DNA of 64,000 bases from positions 930,001 to 994,000 of the forward strand of contig NZ_CP119992.1 of assembly GCF_029338575.1 (NCBI RefSeq), read 5' to 3'. Both the position numbers and the translations under genes were made by a program. Shown in pieces: positions 34,353 through 42,593 of this stretch. Within the stretch, counting starts at the first letter, position 1; the number at the start of each line of letters is the position of its first letter. The notes under the pieces are model-generated. The model did no database searches. It saw only the letters and a list, made by a program, of their open reading frames with translations, and had not been told where the DNA came from. The DNA comes from Halomarina halobia (GTDB lineage: Archaea; Halobacteriota; Halobacteria; Halobacteriales; Haloarculaceae).

Positions 34353-34755
34353 TACATCCCCGTTTTGATTATCTCGTAATAAGGTGTTTCCTTCGGTGTT
34401 GTGAGGTTCTGCGACCCATTTGTTGAATATTCTGAGAAAACACATCACAGTACTATCGTTCAGATCGATAAACGCATGAGCGGACGCCGGTCCTCGATTC
34501 GGCGCGGCCCCTCGGGGCTCTCCGACCGACGACCACGGGGAGCGCCGCTACTATCTGGGGGCCGGTGAACACTCGCGTTACTCCTACTAGTGACCTACGT
34601 ACACAGACACGGCCGACGGTATACCCCTCGACGAGTTAGAGAGGATCGTCAAGCGAACGAGTGAGTCTTCCGGGCAGACAGGTCGCGCCGGGAGCCCGGC
34701 GACAACATATTGATCGTTGAGATACTATTAATACGTATGGTATAGAGTATGATAT
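34353..34755. other. AT-rich divergent promoter region
   Basis: This 403-bp spacer lies between the PRT-HAD gene and the GT4 gene. Both ends are AT-rich (around 34365-34450 and 34705-34755), in contrast to the surrounding GC-rich genome. It contains TATA-like sequences on both strands. No gene is supported. Such composition is common at the edges of transferred surface-glycan loci. Confidence 0.5.
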
Positions 34756-35850
34756 ATGGCTGGCACTGAACCGACCACACCACGCACGGAGCCATCGGTA
34801 TCGACCCCTTCCCGCGACCGGACGATGGACCGCCAGGACGAGCTACGAATCGCACTCTGTCACTCGAATCCGGACTACGAGGCCAGTCTGGCGGGCGCAC
34901 TCGCCGCGGACTACCCGGGGGTCGCCCCCGACGTCATCACGCGCCTGTCGATCCCCAGCCGGGTCAGTGCCCTCCTGCGAGGCGACTACGACGTGATTCA
35001 CGTCGACGAACTGGTCGCAAACGGCCTCCTCGCCGCATCAACATCGGTCGTCGCGCGGACGCCCCTCGTCGTCTACTTTCGCGGCTGGGACGACTATCTC
35101 AACAGCCACGGACAGTACTCCACCCTGAAAGCCGCTCGGCTCTCGCTCTATACGCGCAGTACGCTGGCCCGGGCGGCTGCCGTCATGACGATCAGCGAGC
35201 GGACGGCGGACATGCTCTCGACGCGGTACCGGCTCGGCGAGGTGACGGCGTGCCCCCGCCCGTTCCCCGTCGACGAGTATCGATCCGCGGCCGAGGGGGC
35301 CGACGACGGGGACGAGACGACGATCGTGACGGTGACGAACCTGAGATACAAGGGGAAGTACCGTGGAGTGACACAGATCCTCGCCGCACTCGAACCGATC
35401 TTCGAAGCGGATCTCGCGGATCGCTACCTGATAGCCGGTGACGGCAGGTACCTGGATCGAGTACGAGCGCGAGTGCGCCATCACCCGTTTGCCGATCGCA
35501 TTGACGTTCTCGGGTTCCAGAACGACGTTCCCGGGTTACTGGCGCGCGCAGACGCGTTCGCATACGTCAGCTACCTCGATGCGTACCCGACCGCGGTGCT
35601 CGAAGCGCAGGCGGCCGGCCTCCCGATCGTCGCCGGCAACGCCAGCGGTGTCCCCGACGCGGTCGGAGATGCGGGGCTTGTGTGCGAGCCCACACCGGAC
35701 GCGCTCGCGGAGGGCATTCGATCCGTCCTGTGCAACCCCGCGACCCGCCGTCGACTCTCGAAGCGTGCACGTCGTAAAGCAGCGACACACAACGAGGCGT
35801 CGGTCGAGACCCACATAGACGTCTGGCGGGCGGTCGCATCAGCACGGTGA
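34756..35850 (+). CDS. GT4-family glycosyltransferase
   Basis: This is a 364-residue GT-B glycosyltransferase. The N-terminal Rossmann domain includes 'YDVIHVDELVANGLLAAS' and 'TPLVVYFRGWDDY'. The C-terminal domain includes 'VTNLRYKGKYRGVTQILAAL', 'IDVLGFQNDVPGLLARADAFAYVS' and the nucleotide-sugar Glu motif in 'YPTAVLEAQAAGLPIVAGN'. Members transfer sugars from nucleotide donors to lipid-linked or cell-surface acceptors. It is followed after 4 bp by a methyltransferase gene and divergent from the PRT-HAD gene, making a small glycan locus. The first 25 residues are low-complexity, and a start at the internal ATG (34825) is possible. Confidence 0.88.
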   Translation: MAGTEPTTPRTEPSVSTPSRDRTMDRQDELRIALCHSNPDYEASLAGALAADYPGVAPDVITRLSIPSRVSALLRGDYDVIHVDELVANGLLAASTSVVARTPLVVYFRGWDDYLNSHGQYSTLKAARLSLYTRSTLARAAAVMTISERTADMLSTRYRLGEVTACPRPFPVDEYRSAAEGADDGDETTIVTVTNLRYKGKYRGVTQILAALEPIFEADLADRYLIAGDGRYLDRVRARVRHHPFADRIDVLGFQNDVPGLLARADAFAYVSYLDAYPTAVLEAQAAGLPIVAGNASGVPDAVGDAGLVCEPTPDALAEGIRSVLCNPATRRRLSKRARRKAATHNEASVETHIDVWRAVASAR

Positions 35851-35854
35851 GTCG

Positions 35855-36508
35855 ATGAGTCACGACACGACCGCTGCTACGGACCGTCGGTCGTTCGGCC
35901 ACATCTCGAACCTGCGAACGCGGGCGCTACTCGAGGCGGTTCCGGTCGGCGGATCGATTCTGGACATCGGCTGTGTCCAACACGACGCGGCGGCTGAGCA
36001 TTCGAACGAGTGGGTCCACAAATATCTCTACGAGATCGGGGACGAAGTACTCGGGCTGGACTACCTCGAAGACGATGTCGAGACGCTAACCGACAGAGGG
36101 TACGACGCTGTCTGCGCGGACGCGCAAAATTTCGACCTCGACCGAACGTTCGACACGATCGTGGCGGGCGAGATCATCGAGCACCTTGCGGATCTCGGGG
36201 GCTTTCTCGAGAGCGTACATCGCCACCTCGCCCCGGACGGGACGTTCGTGCTATCGACGCCGAACGCCTGGACGTTCCATCGCTTCCGACAGGCGTTGCT
36301 CCGACAGGACGTGAGCTGTAACCCGGAACACATCTGCTGGTTCGACGAGCGAACGATACGACAACTCCTCGCTCGACACGGTTTCGCGATCGACCGACTC
36401 GAGTACGTCCGGCCGACTGAACCCGGCCTCTCGAGACTCCTGTACGACCTCGGGCGGGAGACGATCGGCGGAGCGAGTCTGTTGGTCACCGCATCGTCCG
36501 GCGAGTGA
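35855..36508 (+). CDS. Class I SAM methyltransferase, glycan-locus type
   Basis: This is a 217-residue methyltransferase. Motif I is 'GGSILDIGCVQHDAAAE' (about 32-48), followed by 'GLDYLEDDVETLTDRGYDAVCAD', 'IVAGEIIEHLADLGGFLESVHRHLAPDGTFVLSTPN' and 'HICWFDERTIRQLLARHGF'. The layout is that of small-molecule or sugar methyltransferases (UbiG-like). It begins 4 bp after the GT4 stop, so it probably modifies the same glycan, for example by O-methylation of a sugar. Confidence 0.85.
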   Translation: MSHDTTAATDRRSFGHISNLRTRALLEAVPVGGSILDIGCVQHDAAAEHSNEWVHKYLYEIGDEVLGLDYLEDDVETLTDRGYDAVCADAQNFDLDRTFDTIVAGEIIEHLADLGGFLESVHRHLAPDGTFVLSTPNAWTFHRFRQALLRQDVSCNPEHICWFDERTIRQLLARHGFAIDRLEYVRPTEPGLSRLLYDLGRETIGGASLLVTASSGE

Positions 36509-36847
36509 GTGGTTCACGCTCACTCCAGGGGCGAGTTACACCGACTCGACGCCATGCTCTCGATGGTTTCACGATGGCGAGGAGAAACATCTGGCACGAG
36601 TCATCGCGAGCGGAGAGCGGGGCCGAAAACCCTTGAACGGTGAGACGTTCGACATCGACCGCGTTCACGAGTTCACGATTGAGTACGCGGACCACCTCGA
36701 AGCCAGGATGAGGTGGTCTCGTCCGACGATTAGAGTCTACAGACCTCGCCGAACGCCGCGAGGCAGCGTCCTCCGCGCCACCTCCGGAAACGAAACGCCT
36801 GTGCGGCTACGACGCCGACGAGGGCGAGAGCCGCCCTCGCGACCGAC
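36509..36847. other. Non-coding or degraded sequence
   Basis: This is a 339-bp stretch between the methyltransferase gene and the ArsR pseudogene. A fragment at about 36633-36720 reads like acidic haloarchaeal coding sequence (ETFDIDRVHEFTIEYADHL) but then degenerates into Arg/Pro-rich nonsense. This suggests gene decay. The missing 5' part of arsR may also have been here. Nothing else is recognised. Confidence 0.4.
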
Positions 36848-37115
36848 GTGCAGTTGCTCTCGGCGATGGGCAACGACATCCGGTACGAGGCGCTACGCCT
36901 GATCGCGAGGGCGGACGGCGGCCTGTGCGTCTGCCAACTCGAACCGGCGCTCGGTGTGAGCCAGGGCGCGGTGAGTCAGGCCGTCTCGCGGCTTCACGGC
37001 GCGGGACTCGTGACGCGACGCAAGGAGGGGCGCTGGCGCTACTACGGCCTCACCCCCCGCCACGACGCGGCTACTCGAAACCCTCGACGACCTCCGGGGT
37101 GACGCCGATGAGTGA
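36848..37115 (+). pseudogene. ArsR-family regulator, 5'-degraded and frameshifted
   Basis: The readable part is the winged helix of a haloarchaeal ArsR protein: 'QLLSAMGNDIRYEALRLIARADGGLCVCQLEPALGVSQGAVSQAVSRLHGAGLVTRRKEGRWRYYGLTP', given here only as short motifs: the metal-type CVCQL and the recognition helix. The frame breaks at a run of six C at 37053-37058. With five C the frame would continue RLLETLDDLRGDADE and stop at 37113-37115. The normal N-terminal coiled region is not recognisable upstream. A downstream fragment (37109-37224) overlaps the restored stop as ATGAGTGA and encodes only 38 residues. That is possibly the remnant of a second operon gene. Confidence 0.75.
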
Positions 37116-37319
37116 CGGCCGAGAGGCGGTGACCGCGGCGTCGTCCAGCGTCGCCGGTACGAACGCGGAAGGGGTGAACGTCCGGAGAGCGTTGACCGGG
37201 CTGTCCACCAGCGATGGATCCTGACCGGAACCGTTATCATCGCGTCCTCCCCCGCGAGTGGGACACACGACGTGTGTAGAGCCTCGTTCCACGTATCGTC
37301 AGCAATATGGACGGGAAAG

Positions 37320-38630
37320 CTATGAAACGTACGCTTCGAACTCTTTTCCAAAAGCCAAGAAGTATCCAGTACCGACGAGACCGATCGTTGCCGCGAGCGC
37401 GAAAGCGAGTTCAGGACTGACGAAATCCCAGAGGTAGCCACCGAGTGCAGCACTCGGAATCACGATCGCGTTTCGAAGGAGATAGTACGCACCCGTCACA
37501 CGGCCGCCCGCATCACGTTCGGCCGGACCCACGATCAGTGCCTTGTGGGACGGAAGGCCAGCAAACCGGAGGCCGGAGAAGGCAAACAGGAGCCCGACGA
37601 TGAATGCGTTCGGCGGTGCGAAGATCAAAAGCACGGGGAAGACCGCGTACACGGCGAATCCGAGTGCAACCACCGGTTTGAGGCCCACGTGTTCCGCTAT
37701 CTTTGCGGCTGGTGCCATCACGAGTAGCGCAACGACCATCTCCAACCCGAGTAAAACGCCGAAGAACACCTCCGGACTCAGGTAGTAGCCGAAGAGCGTG
37801 ACGTCAACTTCGAGGAACCGAGTGATGACGATGACGAAGAAGACGTACACCATCCCGTTCGCGAAGCGGACGAGCGTGTCACCGACGAGCAGCGGGCGGA
37901 GTTCCGCGGGAAGAGCTCCAAGGTCCCGTGCGATCTGCTGGACGCCTTCGAACTCCTTCCCGATGGTATCCTCGCTCGCGTCGTAGCGGAAGTGCTGAAC
38001 AACCGTGGCAGCTACACCGAAGGCGGTTGCGACGCCGAGTACGTAAAGGAACCCCGGGAGGACATCGCCACCGCCAAAGTACAGCAAGCCGGCGGCGAGT
38101 AAGGGACCGATCAGGAACGCCGTTCGGCGGAACGTCTCTGTGCTGGCAAATCCTCGTGCGAGTCGGGACTCGGACACGCTCTGCTTGACGATCGCGAACG
38201 TCGCCCCGAGGCCGAACGATTTCCACGCCTGTGCGAGGATCAGCCCGACGAAGATCCAGATCCATGGCTCGATTGCGAGGCCACCGAGTTCGACCGTTCC
38301 GATCAGCGGCGCGATGAGCCAGAACAGAAACCCAAGAGTCGATAGAAGACCGAACAGCGTCAGCGCGTACCGGGAACCGATGCGATCGGAGAACGCCCCA
38401 CCGGGGTATGGGTAGACGGCGCTGATGACGTTTCCGAACGTCCCGTAGAGCCCGATAACGAACGGCGTCGCTCCCAGCACCGCCATGTACTCCGGCACGT
38501 ATCGGCTGGTCATCTGGAAGCCGAGGCTGAACGCGAACATCGCCACGGAGAGGACGAGCACGTCACGTTCGAGCGCGAAGAACTGGCGGAACGGATCGAA
38601 TACGCCAGCGGAGCCCTCCTCTGTCGCCAT
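37320..38630 (-). CDS. Major facilitator superfamily transporter
   Basis: This is a 436-residue protein with about 12 hydrophobic segments. The MFS loop motif is visible as 'GGAFSDRIGSRYALTLFGLL' after helix 2, and its second-half counterpart as 'PAAKIAEHVGLKPVV'. Neighbouring ArsR and ArsC-like genes suggest an oxyanion or metal-related exporter, but the substrate cannot be read. The gene is more AT-rich than the core genes. An inverted repeat lies 25 bp upstream of the ATG. Confidence 0.88.
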   Translation of the reverse strand: MATEEGSAGVFDPFRQFFALERDVLVLSVAMFAFSLGFQMTSRYVPEYMAVLGATPFVIGLYGTFGNVISAVYPYPGGAFSDRIGSRYALTLFGLLSTLGFLFWLIAPLIGTVELGGLAIEPWIWIFVGLILAQAWKSFGLGATFAIVKQSVSESRLARGFASTETFRRTAFLIGPLLAAGLLYFGGGDVLPGFLYVLGVATAFGVAATVVQHFRYDASEDTIGKEFEGVQQIARDLGALPAELRPLLVGDTLVRFANGMVYVFFVIVITRFLEVDVTLFGYYLSPEVFFGVLLGLEMVVALLVMAPAAKIAEHVGLKPVVALGFAVYAVFPVLLIFAPPNAFIVGLLFAFSGLRFAGLPSHKALIVGPAERDAGGRVTGAYYLLRNAIVIPSAALGGYLWDFVSPELAFALAATIGLVGTGYFLAFGKEFEAYVS

Positions 38631-38654
38631 CTATGCGCGAACGTAGGACCATCG

Positions 38655-38671
38655 GGTAAATAGATTTTACC
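38655..38671. promoter_or_regulatory. Inverted repeat upstream of the MFS gene
   Basis: GGTAAA and TTTACC arms are separated by TAGAT, 25 bp upstream of the MFS ATG at 38630. The position fits an operator overlapping the promoter; the regulator is unknown (an ArsR-type protein is the obvious candidate). Confidence 0.4.
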
Positions 38672-38759
38672 GTACCGTTAACGGATTTAGTGCCGACACG
38701 TATGAAAACCGTGGACGGAGTCCAGGGCGGGTATCGATATCTGCACCTCCGATGTGGGG

Positions 38760-39191
38760 TTAGCCCTCGGAAGCACTGCCATCTTCAGCCTCGAGTTCGT
38801 CGAAGAGATCGGATACGCGCCGTTCGATTTCGTCGCGTTGTCGACGAACGGCGGCGATGCTGTCGCCGCCCGGGTGTTCTATATCCCACTGCTGGCTCTC
38901 GCCCTCCCAGTCGTCGGGCCGGAACTGGTCGACCGAACACCCCATCGTCACAACGTCGTCTACGTTCTCGATGTCCTCGGGCGTGATTTCACGGGGGGGC
39001 CGGTCGCCGATATCAATTCCTTCTTCCCTCATCACCTCGACGACCGCTTCGTGAACGTGGTCCGCCGGGTCAGTCCCGCCGGTAACGACGTCGATATCCT
39101 GACCGCGTCGGTCCCGTTCTCGTTCAGCGAAGGCGGTTGCCATCTGGCTCCTGCCGGCATTTCCGACACAAACAAACGCCACGCGAGTCAT
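38760..39191 (-). CDS. ArsC-like low-molecular-weight phosphatase/arsenate reductase
   Basis: This 143-residue protein of the LMW tyrosine phosphatase fold has the P-loop Cys8-x5-Arg14-Ser (CVGNAGRS). It has an extra Cys85 in 'TMGCSVDQF', as in thioredoxin-coupled ArsC, and Asp103 in 'QWDIEHPGG' as the likely general acid. These features support arsenate reductase over a plain phosphatase, although the second resolving Cys of Staphylococcus ArsC is not evident. The ATG at 39191 was chosen. It lies in the arsR/MFS/chrA block. Confidence 0.82.
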   Translation of the reverse strand: MTRVAFVCVGNAGRSQMATAFAERERDRRGQDIDVVTGGTDPADHVHEAVVEVMREEGIDIGDRPPREITPEDIENVDDVVTMGCSVDQFRPDDWEGESQQWDIEHPGGDSIAAVRRQRDEIERRVSDLFDELEAEDGSASEG

Positions 39192-39307
39192 ACTATCGTG
39201 AACGGATCGAACCTCGATAAAGCGTGCCGTCACATTGCTCTCATTCGGTGAACGGACGCAGTCACCGGGCCTTCGAGGAAGGGTTTCAAGGAGCCGAGTC
39301 CAGGTGA

Positions 39308-40810
39308 TCAGAGGAGGAAGAACGCCCCGATCCCGATCGCCCCGCCGCCGAGGATCAGATACGCGGCGTGGACGCCGCGGACGAACAGCCAGTACGTGAC
39401 GATAGCGAGCCCCACGGTGAAGAGATCGAGCGTCGTAGCACCGATCGCGACCGGAAGCGTCGGTGTTTCGACGATAAACGACTCGGCCGCGAGCGTGACC
39501 GTCGCACCGAGGATTGCGCCGACCACGGCGGCGTTGACACCCGTCAGAGCCGTCTGTACGACGTCGTTCTCGCGTACCTTCGCGAAGTACGGGAAGAACC
39601 CGATGATGAACACGAACGACGGGCCGAACGCCCCGATCATCGCAACGAGTGCACCCAGCACTGCGATCCACAGGACGCCCCCCGAGACGTCGAGCATGAG
39701 TTTGTAACCCACGAAGGCCGTAGTCATCACGACCGGACCTGGCGAGAGTTGCCCGATAGCGATCCCGTCGACGAACTCCCGCGCGGTCATCCACGCGAAT
39801 TCATTTACCACGTACTTCTCGATAAACGGGATGAGAACGAGCCCGCCGCCGTAGATGAACGACCCCGTGTAGACCATGAACAGGAACAGTTTCATCCAGG
39901 GGTTCGCCCAGACGACTACCGCGAGCCCCCAGAGGGGGCTCGCTTCGATCGTCCGTCGGACACCTGCGCCAACAAAACTGCGGATCCGATCCCGCAACGA
40001 GTAGGCGATACTGAACGCGGCGGCGACGACGCCGAAAACGATTACGCCTCGAGCGTTCGATCGGACCCAGTCGAATCGGTAGACGGCCACCGCGATCAGG
40101 CCGGCGACGACGAACTCGACGACAGGATTCGGATTCAGTGAGACCGTCGCAACGATAGCGGCCACGAGGAGCGCGACCAGCAGAAAATCGACGGGCCACG
40201 TGTCGGATCCGACGTCGAATTCGGCGTGAGATCGGCCGCCCGCGAGGGCGTTCTGCGCCATCGAGTAGGACGCGCCGACGATCAGTCCGATTACGACGGG
40301 ATTGATGCCGTAGAAGACGGCCTCGACCGCCGGTACGGTCTGATAGGCGAAGTAGAGCCACGAGAAGACGACGACGATGACGAAGGTCGGCAGCATGAAG
40401 AAGACCCCGGCAACGAGTGCGCCGGGGATGCCAGCTCGAACCCAGCCCATGAAGATCCCCAGCTGGGTCGACGCCGGCCCGGGTAACATATTGCAGATAG
40501 CGAGACCCTCCATGAAAATCGACTCGTCCGTCCATCGGCGCGAGTCTTCACCGACGAGATCATCCTCCATCATCGCGATGTGGACGAGGGGGCCCCCGAA
40601 CCCCACGATTCCGATGAACGAGAAGTACCGCGCGATCTCGATCAGTCTCTCGGGGCTCGACTGTCCCCCGTACTGCCGGGGTGCCTCCGTCGCCCGCGTC
40701 TCACGCACGTGAACCACCCCGTCCGTAACTGTCGCTGCCGGACTCCGGAGGTCCGCGCTGGCGAGCCATAGAAGGAGGTGATCGCGGATCGGTAAATAAA
40801 TATCTACCAT
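39308..40810 (-). CDS. chrA: ChrA-type chromate transporter
   Basis: This is a 500-residue membrane protein with the duplicated ChrA architecture. The first half has 'SFIGIVGFGGPLVHIAMM' and 'ICNMLPGPASTQLGIFMGW'. The second half has 'FIYGGGLVLIPFIEKYVV' and 'DGIAIGQLSPGPVVMTTAFVGY'. ChrA exports chromate, probably by proton antiport. The real start is uncertain. A TATA-like element (minus strand, 40793-40804) lies inside the first codons of the longest frame, so GTG at 40717 or 40708 is more likely than ATG at 40810. The first 30 residues do not look like this family. Confidence 0.88.
   Translation of the reverse strand: MVDIYLPIRDHLLLWLASADLRSPAATVTDGVVHVRETRATEAPRQYGGQSSPERLIEIARYFSFIGIVGFGGPLVHIAMMEDDLVGEDSRRWTDESIFMEGLAICNMLPGPASTQLGIFMGWVRAGIPGALVAGVFFMLPTFVIVVVFSWLYFAYQTVPAVEAVFYGINPVVIGLIVGASYSMAQNALAGGRSHAEFDVGSDTWPVDFLLVALLVAAIVATVSLNPNPVVEFVVAGLIAVAVYRFDWVRSNARGVIVFGVVAAAFSIAYSLRDRIRSFVGAGVRRTIEASPLWGLAVVVWANPWMKLFLFMVYTGSFIYGGGLVLIPFIEKYVVNEFAWMTAREFVDGIAIGQLSPGPVVMTTAFVGYKLMLDVSGGVLWIAVLGALVAMIGAFGPSFVFIIGFFPYFAKVRENDVVQTALTGVNAAVVGAILGATVTLAAESFIVETPTLPVAIGATTLDLFTVGLAIVTYWLFVRGVHAAYLILGGGAIGIGAFFLL
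40793..40804 (-). promoter_or_regulatory. Putative TATA box of chrA
   Basis: GATATTTATTTA on the minus strand is a strong archaeal TATA-like sequence. It falls inside the first codons of the longest chrA frame, arguing that translation starts further downstream (GTG at 40717 or 40708). Confidence 0.45.
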
Positions 40811-40880
40811 CGTCTATGAATTCGCATTTACCAGGGTCGTCCGTGTTTATACGTCCAGGTGACGTCGCATGGGATAGCGC

Positions 40881-41516
40881 ATGGCTAATCGCAAAAACGC
40901 GATGCTGACCAGCGAAGATCGCCGCTGGCTTACTGGCGAGAAAACGTACGACGGGAAGCACGCCAAACAACAACGGTATCAACGGCGCAAGGACATCCGG
41001 GAGCGCATCTATAATTCGATTCTGGATTTTACGGTTCTGTTGGAGCACCTCGACGAGGACGAACGCGGAAAGATATTCGAAGGAACGTCCGGGAACGGGC
41101 GCGTGTGGGAGTTAGAGGACGAGCAGCTCCGGGAAGGCATTGCGAACGGGCTTGCGTTTCTCCTCACCAGCGTCGACGTCACGGCACTCTTACGCGGTAC
41201 GGACGGTGAGCAGGAACCGACTGTCGCCGAGCAGGTACTCTTCGACGCGCTCTATCGAGCCGGTCGGAAAAACGGCGTCCTCGTCGAGGACATGGACGTG
41301 CGGTTGAAAACGAAACGGGTGTCCATACCCGAGTTACTGAGTGACCTCGAAGCCGGAAACGAGATCTCGTCCGAGGGACTCCGCCTCCTCATCGAGAGCG
41401 ACATCGCCGACAAAACGGTAGTTCAAGAGTGTATCCGCGAGGTAGTCTTCGGCAGAGCGCCGCTCGCCGAAGAACACGACGAAGAGGGGGTCGATCACAC
41501 GGAAGGGGAGGAGTGA
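40881..41516 (+). CDS. Conserved haloarchaeal protein of unknown function
   Basis: This 211-residue, highly charged soluble protein starts 'MANRKNAMLTSEDRRWLTGEKTYDGKHAKQQRYQRRKDIRERIYN'. This N-terminal block recurs in many haloarchaeal proteins, sometimes near mobile elements, and is probably helical. The rest is helical with no catalytic motif. A TATA-like TTTATAC at 40846-40852 lies about 30 bp upstream. The next gene follows after 6 bp, so the two form an operon. Confidence 0.75.
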   Translation: MANRKNAMLTSEDRRWLTGEKTYDGKHAKQQRYQRRKDIRERIYNSILDFTVLLEHLDEDERGKIFEGTSGNGRVWELEDEQLREGIANGLAFLLTSVDVTALLRGTDGEQEPTVAEQVLFDALYRAGRKNGVLVEDMDVRLKTKRVSIPELLSDLEAGNEISSEGLRLLIESDIADKTVVQECIREVVFGRAPLAEEHDEEGVDHTEGEE

Positions 41517-41522
41517 GGAACG

Positions 41523-42035
41523 ATGGCTATCCAAACAAAACGTGACATGTTCGAACGAGAGCTGCAAAAGCTCTACCACGCCGAGATAGAAATCCTCGAT
41601 CTACACAGCGACCTCGCGGCTGCCGCGGACAGTGACGAAATCAGAGCGATTTTCAGCGGCCACGAGGGTGATACGGTCGAGCAGATCGACCGTATCGAGG
41701 CGATCTTCGCGACGCTCGATAGCGAACCGCGAGAACGCGGAAGCCCGATAATGGAGGGGCTCCTCGCCGAGAAGGACGAATTCGTCGAAGAAGTCGAAGA
41801 CGTCGAGCTCCGCGAGTTGGACGTTCTCAGTATCGGAATGATCAACGAGCGGTTGGAGATCACTCTGCTAGATCGCCTCTTACTGCTCGCTGAAGGCCTC
41901 GATCTTCCAGACGACGTCGTCTCGCGTCTAGAGACGAACCGGACCGAGGCCAAAACAGCGCTCGAGAAGATGCAGAGTCACCTCGACAAACAGCGTGTCG
42001 GACACGATCAACACGCCTCCGACCGTCGAGAGTGA
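41523..42035 (+). CDS. DUF892/YciF-type ferritin-like protein
   Basis: This is a 170-residue helical protein. It begins 'FERELQKLYHAEIEILDLHSDLAAAADSDEIRAIFSGHEGDTVEQIDRIEAIFATL', the DUF892 (YciE/YciF) pattern: a four-helix ferritin-like bundle with Glu/His residues that can bind a di-iron site. Members are stress-induced in bacteria; the exact role is unknown. It is second in a two-gene unit with the upstream conserved gene. Confidence 0.82.
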   Translation: MAIQTKRDMFERELQKLYHAEIEILDLHSDLAAAADSDEIRAIFSGHEGDTVEQIDRIEAIFATLDSEPRERGSPIMEGLLAEKDEFVEEVEDVELRELDVLSIGMINERLEITLLDRLLLLAEGLDLPDDVVSRLETNRTEAKTALEKMQSHLDKQRVGHDQHASDRRE

Positions 42036-42343
42036 AACCAGATAGAGGGCGAGGGCGGGTGTTACTTGAACCGAATTCGCGGACGATCACGGAGATCATA
42101 GGAAAGCCGTGGTGTCGTTCGACCTCACCGCTCCCTACGCGGATAGTTTCGCCGTGCCGGACCCGGGTCCGAACCGCACCCGTCGCTGATCGGCGGTTAG
42201 CGACTGTACACTATCCCACAATTGTCACGCACGGAGTGCGGGCAGAGGGATGTTGAACCGCGGTCGCTCGCTCTGCTCGCTCCCTGGTTCAAATCCCCCT
42301 CGGACAAATTTCGCTCCTCGCATGAGTGCTCGGAGCAGAAGTA
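42036..42343. other. Intergenic region with tRNA-like remnant
   Basis: This is a 308-bp spacer between the DUF892 gene and tRNA-Trp. Its only recognisable content is the T-arm-derived palindrome at 42244-42300 (separate entry). The remainder shows no gene. Confidence 0.5.
42244..42300. repeat. tRNA T-arm-derived inverted repeat, copy 1
   Basis: Two inverted arms (42244-42259 and 42286-42300) each look like the T-arm sequence GGTTCAAATCCC in opposite orientation. They are separated by CGGTCGCTCGCT-type sequence. A second copy with the same internal 12-mer lies at 51100-51160 beside tRNA-Lys. It is not part of a complete tRNA. Confidence 0.7.
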
Positions 42344-42522
42344 TGGGGACGGAGGGATTTGAACCCCCGATCGACTGATATCTCCGGTGTGCGCCTCGGA
42401 ACTCCAGAGGGTCGTCAACGCGGCGAGGTGATCAGCCCGCCGCTCGGTATATCAGTCTGGAGTCTCGTCCCGGGCGCGTGGCCTCTGGAGTCAGTCGCCA
42501 TGCCTGGCTTGGCCACGTCCCC
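42344..42522 (-). tRNA. tRNA-Trp (CCA) with 105-nt intron
   Basis: Reading the minus strand, the acceptor arms GGGGACG and CGTCCCC pair perfectly with discriminator A. The T-arm is GGGGG-TTCAAAT-CCCTC. The anticodon stem ACTGA/TCAGT encloses CT-CCA-G. The 5' exon is about 42485-42522 and the 3' exon about 42344-42379. The intron between them (42380-42484) follows the position after the anticodon, as in all known haloarchaeal tRNA-Trp genes. There the intron also acts as a C/D-box guide RNA. No CCA is encoded. Confidence 0.93.
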
Positions 42523-42593
42523 GCTATCAAGGACGACGGTTAGACGCCGTAAAGCGGTTACGGTTTCGCGGAACACTCACGTCGCCGGAGCGG

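Noticed and set aside
40772..40783. AAGGAGGTGATC, complementary to the 16S rRNA 3' end, on the plus strand
   Set aside because: No start codon lies at a usable distance on this strand; the next plus gene starts about 100 bp away and has a leaderless-type promoter, so it is likely chance.
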